NCBI GenBank assembly: GCA_033297075.1
Contig: MU858081.1
Coordinates: 124,001 to 188,000 of the forward strand
Origin: Rhypophila decipiens
Lineage: Eukaryota; Ascomycota; Sordariomycetes; Sordariales; Naviculisporaceae
Length of the DNA: 64,000 nt
Direction: 5' to 3'
Position numbers and translations under genes: made by a program
In this document: positions 45,071-57,376 of the stretch, piece after piece
Layout: every line of letters begins with the position of its first letter
Position numbering within the stretch: position 1 is the first letter of the stretch
The notes under the pieces: generated by a model
The model's input: the letters and a program-made list of their open reading frames with translations, nothing else
Database searches by the model: none
Told to the model about the DNA's origin: nothing

Positions 45071-47746
45071 ATGGCGTCTCAAAATCAGTCTGCTGGGGAG
45101 TCCTCCAGCAACATCGATTCCAAATCTCAGAACACCACTGAGACACAGGAATCTGGACCCTCCCATTCAATGGCCTCGCTTGCCAGTCAAATCCCAAGCG
45201 ACATCCCGGTCCAGGACACCCACGAAGAGAAAAGTGGAACGATTATGGCCCATTCCATCGAAAAGGTCATTCAACCAGCAGACCCCCCTTTGCTTCGCCT
45301 TCCGATCGAACTCATCCTCCAGATTGCCGACGCCCTGGGCCGTGGCGATAAATACTGGCGCCCCTTCCGGTTTGTTTGGGTTTATCGCCTGAGTCGAACC
45401 AATCGAGCCCTATACAATATCCTCAATCCCGTACTGTACAAGAATGATGTAAAATTCTGTGGCAGCGCCAGTCTGTTCTTCGGCACAGAACACGGCCGTC
45501 TCAGCACCATGAAGCTTGCTTACTCGCATGGTGTTAACATCAACTCAACTTTGCTTCACTTACCTACCTGGAAGTACGGGTATATGAGAGGAGCTCCGAC
45601 GGCACTTCATTATGCCGCAAAGTTCGACCGACTGGAAATTCTCAACTGGCTTCTGGATCACGGCGCCAACCCAGAACTCAAGGCTGGGGAGTTTCACCAC
45701 CTTTGCGATCGTTGCGCCACAGGCAGTTTTTTTGAACCCGCTGTAGCGCCGAATTGGTCTCCCCTACATGTTGCCATTTGCCAGGGACACTCTAGAACTG
45801 CACGAGCCCTAATCAGCCGTGGTGCCTCGTTGATCGTGGGAGGCGAAGGAACACACACCGCTCTCTTTTCGGCAGCACGTGCGGGAAATCTGCGCATTTT
45901 CCTTTTGCTTATTACGAAGTCGCTTGTCGTCGACATTAATCTGCAAGACTCAGGCGGCAACACTGTGCTTCACCATCTCATAGGCACTCGCGGTCGAGGC
46001 TCCCTTCGTCAAGCGCTCAGCAAGTGTCTCGATCTTGGAGCTCACTTGGAGTTCCTCAATAACCATGGTGACACCCCCTTTTTGTACGCCTGCCGTGCCA
46101 AAAATTGGATACTTGCGAAGTTTCTGCTCGACCTTGGGGCGGATCCGGATCCGCAGCGGGACAATCCTGGTGCGGCAGAGAACAGTCCAGTACATATCTG
46201 CATCAATGATCGAGATCCAAGGCCCCAGGGGCATGAAAAATTGAGTTGGCGGAAGAGAGGACACAATGAGTTCTCACTTTCACTTATCCGTGCATTGTTG
46301 GCCAAGGGACTGGAAGTTAATAGGTCATTCACTTTCAACGGTCGCTCGAATGTCACGGGCTTGATGCTTGCGTGTGACCGTATCGACGTAGCGGTCATGG
46401 TACAGCTCATCAAGTACGGCGCATCGGCTCATGCACAGGACTCCGATGGAAAAACACCTTTGTTCTATGTGGACCGTTTCAGCGGCACCTACTGGGAGAC
46501 TAGCTCTATACCATCCAAAATGATCGCGATCCTCCTTCGCCATGGTGCGCGACTAGATAGTCAACAAGCTTTCGAATCAGACATCGTGGTTAAATGGATT
46601 GGACGGAGACTGGATAGTGCCCACCCCCTGGACTTCCTGCAATCGGCCGGCGAAGCAAATATATCCCGGGAGAACCTTGTAGCACTTATCAGTTCATATC
46701 TCGACTCAATCCGCCGTCATGCTCATCAACCAGGATAAAACCAGGGCTTCAAAGAACTGATCGAACTCTCAAGGAGAACATACGGCATCCTACCAGACAA
46801 TATTAATCAATACTTGAGCACTATTTTCCGACAAGACAACGAGGATGCTCTAGAACTGCTGATTTCTCACGGTTGCATACAACTTGTCATGAATCAGCAC
46901 CAAGCTTACGAACTCGTGCGTCTCAACAATCCCGGGGTTATTTACTACTCCACCGAAGCTCTCCTGGCCAAGGCTCTGAGTAAGTCAGCGGGAAATATTG
47001 CGGCTTTTGTTATACAGAGGTACAAACTGTATCCAGCTGAAGCGAGATTCACATACGGTCGAACGTTGCTCCATCTCGCGGTTGCCGGCATACACCTTCA
47101 AGTGAACAGACGTTGGGAGGTGTTGGAACTCTTGTTGGAACGGCTCGGTGCTGATGATGTGAATATCTTCGACGATCAGCTTCAAACTCCGTTACACATT
47201 GCTGTCACGAACCGCGACCACGATCTCAGGGGAACCCTGCAGGTCTTGAAAATTCTCCTCGAAGCCGATGCATACCCACACATGGAGCCGTCGGATGTTG
47301 ATCTCTGCGAAGCCTACCCGGACGATGAGGATGAGCGGTGGGCGGCCAAAAGGCGCTACATAACACCCTTTGAACTAGCCATTGAACAATCTCGACTCGA
47401 TATCGTCGACGTTATGCTCACGGCCGGGTGTCACGCCTTACCCGACATTCCGCCCGAGTCCCGGATAAGCTATGTCCACAGGGCCTTTAAACTTGACGAG
47501 ACTGAGATTCTTGAGAGGCTAATGGAGCACGGCGCGGATGTCAACGGAGGAGCGAGGTGCTTGGATCCACCCGCCGCTGTGCTCTTGAGAGAGATTTGGG
47601 AAAGAAAGAGGGATCGCGCCCCGCGGGAGAACACGGTTGAGAGAGCAATGAAACACTTGAAACTGCTGCTCGACTTTGAGGGCTGTCTCGTGTACGGCCA
47701 CTTCGAGTACGACGGGGCTTGTTTCTACATTCCATACCAAGTCTGA
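45071..47746 (+). pseudogene. F-box-ankyrin repeat protein, split by one in-frame TAA
   Basis: One continuous frame of about 890 codons, interrupted only by TAA at 46736-46738; the part before the stop is 555 aa. A Ser/Thr-rich leader is followed by an F-box-like block at about 73-130 (LRLPIELILQIADAL ... LSRTNRALYNILNPVLY). Ankyrin repeats follow, for example TALHYAAKFDRLEILNWLLD and SPLHVAICQGHSRTARALIS, and continue past the stop (RTLLHLAVAG, LQTPLHIAVTNRD). The downstream paralogue has coding sequence at the matching place, so the stop looks like a true nonsense mutation; CAA to TAA is one C-to-T change. An alternative is a 66-nt intron, 46679-46744 (GTAGCA...CCAG), which would remove the stop in phase. 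F-box-ANK proteins are usually SCF ubiquitin-ligase adaptors; target unknown. Confidence 0.75.
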
Positions 47747-49794
47747 GACCGACTGAGGGAGATCTGCTTGTATGATGGGCAGGATGAGTACAAAGGGGAA
47801 TCAGTCAGCTCATCAAACAGCAGTTACGGCTCGATGTGGTGACCGAGTCATCGGTCACACTCTTGATCTGTCTCTTGGAGAATGGCACTGCCGCGCCAAT
47901 CCTTGAGTTGAGAGAATGAAAGCTACACCCCAGAAGATTGAGCCAGCGAAAAGACCAAATAGGTCGGTGGGGCAAATGTCGAGAGATTGGGTTTTCTTTC
48001 CCTAGACGTATCCCTCAAGAAGTGCCGTTGGATGGCATCCGGGATTACCAAGTACGGCGGATGCTTTCAGCGGAGGGACAAAAGTGTAGTATCTTGTAAG
48101 GTGACGAAGTCCAGCAGATGGAGTGAAGAAGAATGGTTGATAATTTACGGGCATCTCGTGCAAGACCAGCCATCTAGTATTCGAGCTGTTGGTCAATATA
48201 CCGGGCCCATAATAATTGGGTAACAGGCAGGTAGACCAAAGGTACTTAGGTACATAGAATAGCGTCACAGAATTTCCTAAAAAGATCTCATGTAATCTAT
48301 CCTCTCACAGCTCATGGGTGAATTTTGCGTCGCCTATATATTTTAATTACTTCTATAGGAAATTCAGGAGTTTTGGCTGAATGGTGACATCTCATTGATT
48401 CTAGACAGGGGCAGGGAATTAGCACTGCTGATTCATCAATTCTCGAGCCAATTTCAAACTAGGCGCTCGGCTGTCTGTCAGCTAAACAACGAGTGTCAAG
48501 TCTCCAGCCTCGTGCCTTCTGCTGGGAAACCGCCAACACTAGGATTTCAGACGTTATCGCAGAATACGTGGCCAGAACGCTGATTCTCGAGAGCAACGAA
48601 AATTTACCTCTAGCTCTACCAGATTGACACGATCTCGCCAGATCTTTGTATCTGATCTTTCACTCGTCTGATATCAGGCTGCTGACCGCCTTTCCTGCCC
48701 GTCACGGTCCAGATCTCGAGGTTTCACATAGGCAAGAAAATTTTCCGCACACAGGCTTTATTTACGCTTCGATGGTCGTCTGTTGTCGAAACCTTTTCTG
48801 TTATCTATTTATCCTCTGGGCCATGACCCCTTGAAGTTTTCAAAATCACGCGGGCAGGGGTTTGAAAAAGATAAGAGAAAAGGGGTGCGGTTTGGATACA
48901 ACAATCACGGACACTCGAAGCGTGGGACTGAAGCTATAGGCTCGAAATCTGAGATTTAGATCTGGGATCTGGGAAAAGCTGTATTTCAGACACCTTCACT
49001 AGCCCCATCCCTGTCAAGAATCAAGATGAAGTTGAAAAGGGGGTCGTTTGGCGAGCCGGGAACCACAACCTGCTATCCCTAGCTATGAAAGTGCAATTTC
49101 GAGGCTACGACTTCGATCTGATCTCTTCTTGTTGATCTTACGCAGTTTACCCCTAGGTGCTAGAAGTATTCCTCAGCTCCACGTGCCATTCATTCCAAGC
49201 TTTCCAAGTGATTCATTGACCTCACCTGACGGCGAATCGACTCGACGTCGGCGCCGATATCAGACGATGCTGCCTTTCATCTTAAGGTTATATGCAACCA
49301 TCCCTGTCTGCCCAAAGCTTAGATTCGCGGCAAAGCCTAAACTTAGCACCTCTTCGAAAAATCTTATTCTTAAATAAATTTTCTTCCACCAACGCAAGTT
49401 TTCCTCTCCTTCCACGACCACATCTGCATCAAGCGTCTCCAACTTCCTGCACCAAATCCAGTCTTCCCTCCCACAGTTGAAGCAAGTCAACCCTCGCTTC
49501 ATCACTTTCAAGGTGGATTTCCACCGTCGCACCCTTGTGGATTTTCTCCCCTTTCTTTCAAAAGTCTCCTACACTATCCTTTTTCACCTTGGGCTACCCC
49601 TAATCGTCCAGAAATCACATTCAATCGTCGTCCCTGCCCGCTCCCATCTTCGACATTCCGCCTACTGGCAAGGAATCGCAGCCTGTCTAAAGAACGAACC
49701 GGCAGCAATCAGTATGGTGTTACTTGATTGGTACGATCCTGTGCGTGAAGATGGCCTTCTCGAGTTTTGGGCATCCTGTCTCGCCCCCGCCGGC
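47747..49794. other. Interval between the two F-box-ankyrin copies
   Basis: No independent gene is recognised. It includes decayed-looking 3' sequence of the first copy and the promoter/5' UTR of the second. An in-frame extension of the second copy reaches back to 49477 but has no conserved features. Confidence 0.45.
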
Positions 49795-52564
49795 ATGCCG
49801 GAAAATGATCCTGCTAGCGAGAATGGCAGTGACTCGAGTCCAAATCAACCAACGCTTTATGGAATTCCGGTCGAGGTCATGCAGCACATCGCAAGCTATC
49901 TAGAAGACCCAAAGGACTTTTATGCTTTGATCAGGACAAATCGATGGATATATGCGGCGGTCCACCCAGTCCTATACGACATTGACACGGATTTCGACTG
50001 CGATAGTATGTTTTGGGCATCCAGCCACGGTGTCCTCGAGACATTAGCTCTTGCTTACGACGCAGGCGCTGACCTGGACATGCGGGGACCGATCTATTAT
50101 CATCCCAAGACCGGAGAACCATTGACAGATCGGTCGACTTATATAGCTGCCAACGGGACCCCCCTTCACTACGCAGCAAAGGGCGGACATGTGCATGTCG
50201 CTCAGTGGCTTATCGACCACGACGCCGATGTCAACGCGCTTTCCCATGGTATCTGCAACTGTGGTTATGAGTATGAGCCCGACGTCGAGGATTACCACGA
50301 GGATACGCCCCAGTGGATACCACTCCATACCGCACTGTGCTACGGGCAGTTGAACGTTGCAATGCTTCTCATAGACCATGGTTCGTCATTGGATATGAGA
50401 GTACCTGGAAATAACAGGAGATCCTGTCGTGATAGTATCCACCAGCATGCGCTTCACCTTGCTGCTGAACGATGCTTCGTATCCATCATCAACCGCCTCG
50501 TGTCAACTCCAACCTTCAACGTGAACCTGCTAGATGGCTATGGACGCAATGCTCTTCACTATACAGCTGTGGCACCTGATGCGGGTCGTCAATCACTGGA
50601 AATCCACAATACAATCGACCGGCTGCTCAGCCTTGGTGCCGCTATCAACGCTGTTGACAATGGCGGCATGACCCCGCTGGCGACAGCTATCCTTGCAGGG
50701 AACTACTCAACGGCCCTCAAGTTTCTGAGCCTCGGGGCCAACCCTGATCACCGGCCCAATCAACCTGGAGCGCCAGGATGCCGTCCACTCTATCTCTCCG
50801 TTCAATATCGAGACAAGTCGCGCAAAAAGATATACTTGTGGCCAAACAAGAAACACAGAGGACGTTTTCACGAGTTCTCAGATCCGCGACACAATCGCCG
50901 ACGCGACAAACGCAATATTAAACTGCTGATTGAGGCCTTGGTGAGCGCAGGCGCTAAAATTGACGCTCTCTTCGACTCTCCAAACAGAGATCGCCGCTGG
51001 CCTCGACCCAACGATTTAATGACCGCGTTAGGATGGGCATGTAAGAAAAAGAACTTTGCGGCAGTTGCTGCACTTGTAAAGTGCGGCGCGAACGTTAATG
51101 TCCAAGGCAGCAGAGACGGGAGAACCCCATTTTACTATTCCATGCCACAACGTCTCGTCCAGAAGAACTTGACTCTGTCCAGATTGCCTGTTTTCTTCTT
51201 AAACACGGGGCTCGTGTGACCTTTCAGGATACCCGTTTTTTGGCACGTATACCCGTGAAACTGCTCAGACAGATACTAAAAGCCACCAACAAGGACAGTA
51301 TCTCTCACAGCAATCTCGAAAACTTGATCAAGAAAGGTTCGGGCACAGTTTACAGAGGGCAACTTGAGTGTGTAGTGGAGTTCATCGAGGTGACCTATGG
51401 GTTCCAGAGACAAAGCATTCAACGCCATCTCAAATACATTGTCGAAGAAAACCATGTTGTGTTATTCGAGCTCCTGCGAAATAAAGGGTATCTAAAGCCG
51501 ATACCAGATGGAGAAGACGTCAGACACCCGCAAGTCCTCGTCGATACTTCGACCGTCTGGTACGCTACCGAAGACCTTCTCGCAAGGTCTATGTTATCAG
51601 GGTCTGAGTGCTTGAGCGAAACCCTGGTGACTTCCGCCGACGTCATCATCTCAACTCAGGCGAGGTTCCATAAGGGAAAGACCCTACTGCATATTGCGGC
51701 GCAATACGGCATGGATAAGGTGGCATTGGAGCTGCTTGAGCGAGGAGCCAAAGTAGATGAGTTCGATCATGACTTGTTTACACCCCTCGGCCTCCAGACC
51801 GCCCGTTAAACATCTGGCGAGGTGCTTATAAGGTTTTGCTCAGATATGGGGCAAACCCAACCATCAGACCGCCCGATTCGCTCTTTGAGGAGCTATACCC
51901 CGCCAATCATGAGCTTCGCAGACATATGCAACAGAAGTACCAGTCCCCTTTGGAATTGGCCATCTGCCGGCGCAAATTCTTCCTGGCAACACAGATGCTC
52001 TCCGAGTCCGCGGGTTTTTTACCCCCCATCGAGATAGCCCCAGGGGTAAAGCAAAGTTGCATTCACTATAGCTGTCAGTTGGAGGACAATGTAATGTTGA
52101 AGTTGCTACTCAGCAAAGGCGCAGACCCGAATGGTGGCAAAGGTTGCCTGGATCCTCCCGCTGCCATGATCATGAGGAGCCTGTGGGAAAAGGTCGAAAG
52201 CGGATACAAGATCGACCTGGCCGTCGAAAATCTGGGTCTTCTTCTTGGCCTGACAATTGATCAAAATCCTTGGAATGGCCAGTATGCGGAGCAACTCCAA
52301 GAGCTCACACTCATGACCCCTGTTTATGAGTTGCTCTTGAAAATCTGTGGGTATAATGGAGAGGACACTTATTACGTCTCCCTGAGAGAGCTCATGAGGG
52401 TCGATCTTGGGATCATCGCTGTGGAAGACAAGCTTGTCTGTGAAAGGCCACATGGCAGGATTCTCCCCGTTAATCACAGGTCTGTTGTCGTCCATACGGG
52501 TACATTCCGCCCGGAAAGCGACGGGGGTCATGGCGGCCGTTCAAGTTACTCCTGGGCGGCTTGA
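49795..52564 (+). pseudogene. Second F-box-ankyrin repeat gene with two frameshifts
   Basis: Paralogue of the preceding gene. The start at 49795 (MPENDPASE) lies shortly before the F-box-like block (LYGIPVEVMQHIASYL ... HPVLYDIDTDF); earlier in-frame ATGs are at 49714 and 49477. Ankyrin repeats include TPLHYAAKGGHVHVAQWLID and NALHYTAVAPDAG. Homology then moves to another frame at about 51135-51165, where IACFLLKHGARVTFQDTR continues the protein, and again at about 51780-51810, where VLLRYGANPTIRP continues to 52564. Both moves equal a net loss of 1 nt (or gain of 2). No intron of plausible size explains either shift. The C-terminal block KGCLDPPAAM matches RCLDPPAAV of the first copy. Sequencing error at each site is the main alternative. 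Confidence 0.7.
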
Positions 52565-53519
52565 GAGCAGTCTCAGTCATGATGGCAGTTCAGGGCTCAT
52601 CTGGCCAAATGCCTAAGGACACGGGGTGCCAGTTGAAACATCTGAAGGAATACTCAGGTTGTTATCGGTTGATCTTGGGAAAAGAGGCCAAGTTGGATTG
52701 GCAAAATATGGCACAGCGATTTCGTGACCCGAGGTCAGAATATGCCATATTGTGGATATGGTTTTAACTGGATCTCAACCATTGGATCTAGAAAACCTTT
52801 CAGGGTATTTATTTCAGGGACAGTTGTTTTGGCCTTCTTTTTTTCTTCTTTTTTCAGGCTATCACACCAAACCTGTTTTGGCCTTCCTTTCTTTTTTTTT
52901 TTTTTTTGGCTCTCATTCTTCAGGGTATTGAGAAGAGTCTTTTCTCCTTCCTTCGAGAAAAGTCTTTTCCCCTTTCTTTTATCTTGTTTTCCAGGGTGAT
53001 AGACCAAAACCCCTTTTGCCCATCTTTGCAGAACAAATCTTAGCTTATTTAATAAAGTACTTTCTCCATATGTCTATTTCTGAACACCGTTTTTCTTATC
53101 ATGCATTGCTTACCGACTTTACCAAGCCCAATCTCACACACTTCGATGAAGCTTCTTGGTGGAGACCGAGGAGGAGTGACAACCGGCAAACTGGTGAACT
53201 CTAATTTCTTGACAGGCCGCCCACACGGTAATGATAACCTTATATGCCTTCTTGTCAAACTCGGCCCGCCTTTAGAGTTTCCTTTCCGGCCCCCGGGTGA
53301 CGATCCAACCGAGAATTTACCTCGGAAGTAAATAAACTGACCTGGGTTCTAGCCAAAAGTTGCCGTCTTTCTCGTTCTTACTTTTTTTCCCTTCACAGCT
53401 CCTCAAATCCTGAGTTCAGAGCTTCTTCATTAATACTACTGCCCACAGACAGAAGATCAGCATCCAGTCTACCATCAGACATATCAAAAACATCAGCGGC
53501 AGCTCCATCTTCACGTAAG
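52565..53519. other. T-rich intergenic stretch
   Basis: Contains long pyrimidine tracts, including a run of about 18 T near 52888-52908, and two copies of a TGTTTTGGCCTTC motif. It separates the second F-box-ankyrin copy from the Gag-like gene. No exon recognised. Confidence 0.45.
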
Positions 53520-55172
53520 ATGGAGCACAATTTCTCGCGTCCAATCCGTGAACGCGGGTCCACCTCGTCGACAACGCCATCGATAACCATCCTTCCCACC
53601 ATCGACGAAGTTGTCTCGCAAGGAGTTCCAGAGGTTCCAAAACCACGCCCACGCCTGCACCCACGCTCACGCCCAAAATCCGCACCAATGTTGTGGACTC
53701 GCCCAGCCACCGCACCAATGCCGAATATGAACCCATCATCAGCAAAGTTTACGCCCAACTTGACCGTCTCAACCTTGGCGCAGTCAGAAATCTTCCTCGC
53801 CTACCCATCTGACTGGCCCACATTCGAACACGCCTTTCGCGAAAGATGCGTCGACCTCAAGATTGCAGCCTACATCTTTGGCAATGAGCCCTTCCCGCGC
53901 CAGCCAATCACGCTAATGATCCCCTACAGCCCCGGCCAAGAGCTTGAAGACGAGCTTGTCTTCTCCAGCCTGCAGGAATACGAAGATAGGATTGATGTTC
54001 GCCGCGTCAACGGCCCGTGGGCTTCTGGGAGCACAGAGACGATTGAAAAGCTGGAGCAGCTGAATTCCAATGTTGGAACGCAGGCCCAGGCTTTCAAACA
54101 ATTTCTTGAGGTCAGGAAGGCAGTTGAGAAGCTTAGGCTTTGGCTGGTTGGCGCTGTCAGCGGACTGTTGAAGGAGAGGTGCTTGGCTGGAATTGAAGAC
54201 GGCTTGAGGGGGCAGGATTCGAGAAACTGGTATTTCAACTTGAGGAAGTTGGTGTACTTTTGGCGTGGGCAGGGCAAGGCCAGGATACGCTATCTCTACT
54301 TGTGGTGCAAGCTTCTTGAGAGACGGGTGACTACCAAGAGAGAACTCTTGGGTTGGATCAAGAAGCTGACCCGCATCATCAGGGAGGGACTGCTTTATCG
54401 GGTAGAGGAGGTGATGGATTTTGAGATTGTCTTTACGAAACATCTCGCCGGATTTGGCATCTTGAAGGCTGCCTTCAAGGAGACGACGGGAGGGGCTCAG
54501 GTATTTCTGCAATCCATCGTCTCGGAGATTTTGCTGGAGAGGTTTAACTGGCAGAGGGCCATGCAGCATATTTGCGCCCCGCTGCAGTATGCCCTGATTA
54601 TGGGAAGGGGAGAGGAGATGGTCACGTTCAACGTGTATGGGCCAGACGCTCGCGAGGAGCTGGGCAGGATGAGGCAGGACATGCAAGAGCTGGTTCGTCT
54701 GGACAGGGCTCGGGGCCCGGAAGGTTCTGAGGCCATAAGTAGTCATCTGATTCCTACTATGGACATCATACCGCGGGAAGGGCAAGACGCTTTGAACCAC
54801 ACCGAGACAGACGTCGAGGCGATGGAATCTGCGGCCCTGAGTTCACGCCATCGTCTTATAAAAACTGCAAAGGCGGGCGGTATATACTATATCGAGACGC
54901 AAGACGAAGAGCAGGGAGCAGGAGTTGCAGAGGCAATGGAAGAGGAAGACAGTGATAGAGAGCTTGGAGACGGTTTCTCGATTACTTCCTCGGTTAGAGG
55001 GCGAGTAGCCGAGTCTGAATATGCTGATCTGACCAAGCTTACAAGGCAGTATACCGACGAAAACTTGAAGCCGCTGACGATGAGAGGCCGCGTCAAGAAC
55101 TGGGCACAGTCCATGAAGCCCGGGAAGCGGTTCAAGGCACTGTTTACGCCAAACAAAGCTGTCGAAGCATGA
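53520..55172 (+). CDS. Uncharacterised single-exon protein with weak Ty1/copia Gag-like region
   Basis: Intact 550-codon frame without introns. The N-terminal 85 residues are Pro/Ser/Arg-rich. The segment IFLAYPSDWPTFEHAFRERCVDLKIAAYIFGNEP (about 94-127) resembles the W-x-x-F core of Ty1/copia Gag domains, and a long alpha-helical region follows to about 390. No CCHC zinc knuckle, protease, integrase or reverse transcriptase lies in or near it, and no long terminal repeats were seen. The C-terminus has an acidic patch and ends in a basic, amphipathic block (KPGKRFKALFTPNK). It may be a captured or domesticated Gag, or an unrelated fungal family; similarity is weak and by eye. Confidence 0.7.
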   Translation: MEHNFSRPIRERGSTSSTTPSITILPTIDEVVSQGVPEVPKPRPRLHPRSRPKSAPMLWTRPATAPMPNMNPSSAKFTPNLTVSTLAQSEIFLAYPSDWPTFEHAFRERCVDLKIAAYIFGNEPFPRQPITLMIPYSPGQELEDELVFSSLQEYEDRIDVRRVNGPWASGSTETIEKLEQLNSNVGTQAQAFKQFLEVRKAVEKLRLWLVGAVSGLLKERCLAGIEDGLRGQDSRNWYFNLRKLVYFWRGQGKARIRYLYLWCKLLERRVTTKRELLGWIKKLTRIIREGLLYRVEEVMDFEIVFTKHLAGFGILKAAFKETTGGAQVFLQSIVSEILLERFNWQRAMQHICAPLQYALIMGRGEEMVTFNVYGPDAREELGRMRQDMQELVRLDRARGPEGSEAISSHLIPTMDIIPREGQDALNHTETDVEAMESAALSSRHRLIKTAKAGGIYYIETQDEEQGAGVAEAMEEEDSDRELGDGFSITSSVRGRVAESEYADLTKLTRQYTDENLKPLTMRGRVKNWAQSMKPGKRFKALFTPNKAVEA

Positions 55173-55257
55173 AGAGGGAGTTGGCGTCATGGATTGGGCA
55201 CATTGCTTGAAGCCTGGGAACTGGTTCGGAGCTCTGTTTACGATGAAGGCTTCGGTC
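55090..55257 (+). repeat. Imperfect direct duplication of the Gag-like gene's 3' end
   Basis: Coding sequence at about 55096-55169 (NWAQSMKPGKRFKALFTPNK) is repeated at about 55189-55250 just past the stop, where it would read DWAHCLKPGNWFGALFTMKA. The second copy is untranslated unless the stop is bypassed or spliced out. Confidence 0.75.
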
Positions 55258-55809
55258 GATTGCTTCAGGAGTACCTCTTCAGGATGTTTTGCGGCACACA
55301 AAATTTGGTTTGAATATGATTCTTGTAAAAAGGGGGGTTTGGTCTTGGTATATATTACGGCTATGTACAGGGTGGACTTGGAAGTTCTTTGAATTATATT
55401 TAGTTTAATGATAACGTTATTATGATATTCTTGCCTCTCAACATTTCTTGCTGATAATGATAGTAGGCTTCTTTAACCCTAAACTAGCACGTCCCATTTT
55501 GTGATGCTGTGCAATCATATCACCATGAACCTACCGAGATGAGCGGAAAGCCCACTAATCTCGCACGCCGTCCTCCCATGTTTACATCCCCACCAAGCAG
55601 TGGCTTGGTAGGTGTCGCTTGGGACACCAATCGTTGGTTACGCACCTCCTCACTTGGCCTGGTCGCTCAAAGCAAATCAAGTTTCGCTGATCTCGTGACC
55701 ATGTGACGTGGGAGTCAACGACACCTCGGGCTTCCTTGATGCCCAAACAAACAGTGATGTACGGGCACACTTGTTGATAATACCCGGGTGATTGTCTGTC
55801 CTCGACAAA
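55173..55809. other. Intergenic
   Basis: Begins with the duplicated tail described at 55189-55250. An AACCCTAA motif lies at about 55477. The rest is promoter of the DUF6594 gene. No other exon is recognised. Confidence 0.4.
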
Positions 55810-56991
55810 ATGGCAGAAAGCACAAAGCCTAGATCCTCCAAGGACTCGGATACAGATGCGCCGCTTACACAGGAAGATTTTATACAAAAACCATGGTGCG
55901 CTCCGGAAACAATGCCAAACATTTCTCGAGGAAATTCTCGTTACTAAAACAAACAGCAGGAAATACATTGGCTACAAGGACTTCACCCGCCATGCCGCCT
56001 CATCCAACGATGACTTTCTCGTACTTCGCCGATTCGACCGGGTCCACTGCCGGCTCCTCCTGATGCTGCAAGACCAGGTTGTCGAGCTCGAAAGCGAACT
56101 AGACGCCCTCGATGCCCGACTGAGCAAACGTTCAGCTCCTGATCTCGATAACGGGTCCATGAGGAACGACGTTGCTGAACGAAAAGACTTGCTAGAACGA
56201 CTCCATCGACGGGTGAGAGAGTACGGTGAGCTAGCCAATCCAGTTCCTTAACTTTCAACCTGGAACAAGACGGATTTGAAGCCGTTGAAACTGGGCAAAA
56301 AGAAAAAAGAAAAATACTAATATGGAAAACGAGCTGAGACGACTCGGACCAGATGACCTCCTCAGCCAATACACAACCCTCAAATCTCACCCCGAAGCTT
56401 CAAAACGAAGCATCAAGACCATTCGCACCTGGCTCTCAAATCACTTCAACCCGATCCACCCGCTCGAAGCAGATTTCATCAACAACAATGACGACACCGA
56501 TCTGATCACCTTGTTGGCCAATTCACCTACTAGTAGATCTCCGTTCAAAAGATCAATAGAGAAATGCATCCTACTCCCGGCAGCACGATCGCTGCCTGCT
56601 AGCTTGGCTCCTCCCGATAATCATGTAGATGCAGCAGTTGAGATCCTCGCCTCGTTGCTAATCGTTCTGGCTGCAGGGGGCATGTTCCTCGCACCATTGT
56701 GGACTCTCGCCATGGTGGTAGAGGACCCGTTTGACAGGCTGGTTAGCATCACTGGATTTCTGGTGGTGTTCTTGACTGTGTGTACTTTCGGAACGACGGC
56801 AAGACCGTTTGAGGTACTGGCTGCTACTGCTGGGTAAGTTTAAGAGCCTCCATCTCACACTCAGGATGCCGAGTTTGCTGACTGTAACGATTCTTTTAAA
56901 TGGCCCGAGTAGATACGCCGTGGTGCTTGTTGTATTTCTCCAGGTTGGTATCATTGCTGACCGGGGCTGGGGCAGGTTCTTCGACCTTTGA
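55810..56991 (+). CDS. DUF6594-family membrane protein
   Basis: Four exons (55810-55895, 55960-56225, 56353-56833, 56913-56991) join in frame to 303 aa. Introns are 64, 127 and 79 nt; the first uses a rare GTGCGC donor. The joins rebuild family hallmarks: KPWKYIGYKDFTRH across exons 1-2, FLVLRRFDRVHCRLLLMLQDQ, SAPDLDNGSMRND, and EYDDLLSQY across exons 2-3. The middle is a coiled coil (VVELESELDALDARL). Three hydrophobic helices close the protein (about 215-245, 253-272 and 280-296), the usual DUF6594 C-terminal anchor. Molecular function is unknown. The family is very common in accessory and variable regions of filamentous ascomycetes. Confidence 0.85.
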
Positions 56992-57376
56992 TGCTGGTAA
57001 TAAATCGTTCTTGAAGAATTATTAGCACTTTGCAGCTTGTATCTGGGAAATTGTTAGACCATGGGGTTTGTTTGGGAAGCGGACCAAGACACAGACTGAC
57101 TGTACAGAAAGGGTATAAGAATTCAGGATTCCCACATTTCCAGCCCAACCTGATCGATTACCTCTGCTCCCAGTCAGCACTGACTTGTGCAATCACAGCG
57201 AAGGGTTGTTGCGAAAGTGAATTCACAGTGGTGTCAATTTGGACAGTCCCTCGAGGACATCCCCAGCGGGCATCGCTGAGTCTGTACTCTGTATGTATCA
57301 ACCCAGAAAACCACGATATCGTAACAACAATATCCTACAAGCTCTCTTTCAGCAGCCGTTATCCATTCATGGTATC
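56992..57376. other. Convergent 3' interval
   Basis: 385 bp between the DUF6594 and CsbD-like genes. Nothing recognised. Confidence 0.45.

Noticed and set aside
46679..46744. In-phase intron removing the TAA in the first F-box-ankyrin gene
   Set aside because: Not excluded, but the donor GTAGCA is weak and the paralogue keeps coding sequence at this place, so a nonsense mutation is preferred.
53913..54800. Minus-strand open frame opposite the Gag-like gene
   Set aside because: Shorter than the plus-strand frame, no start context or family similarity.
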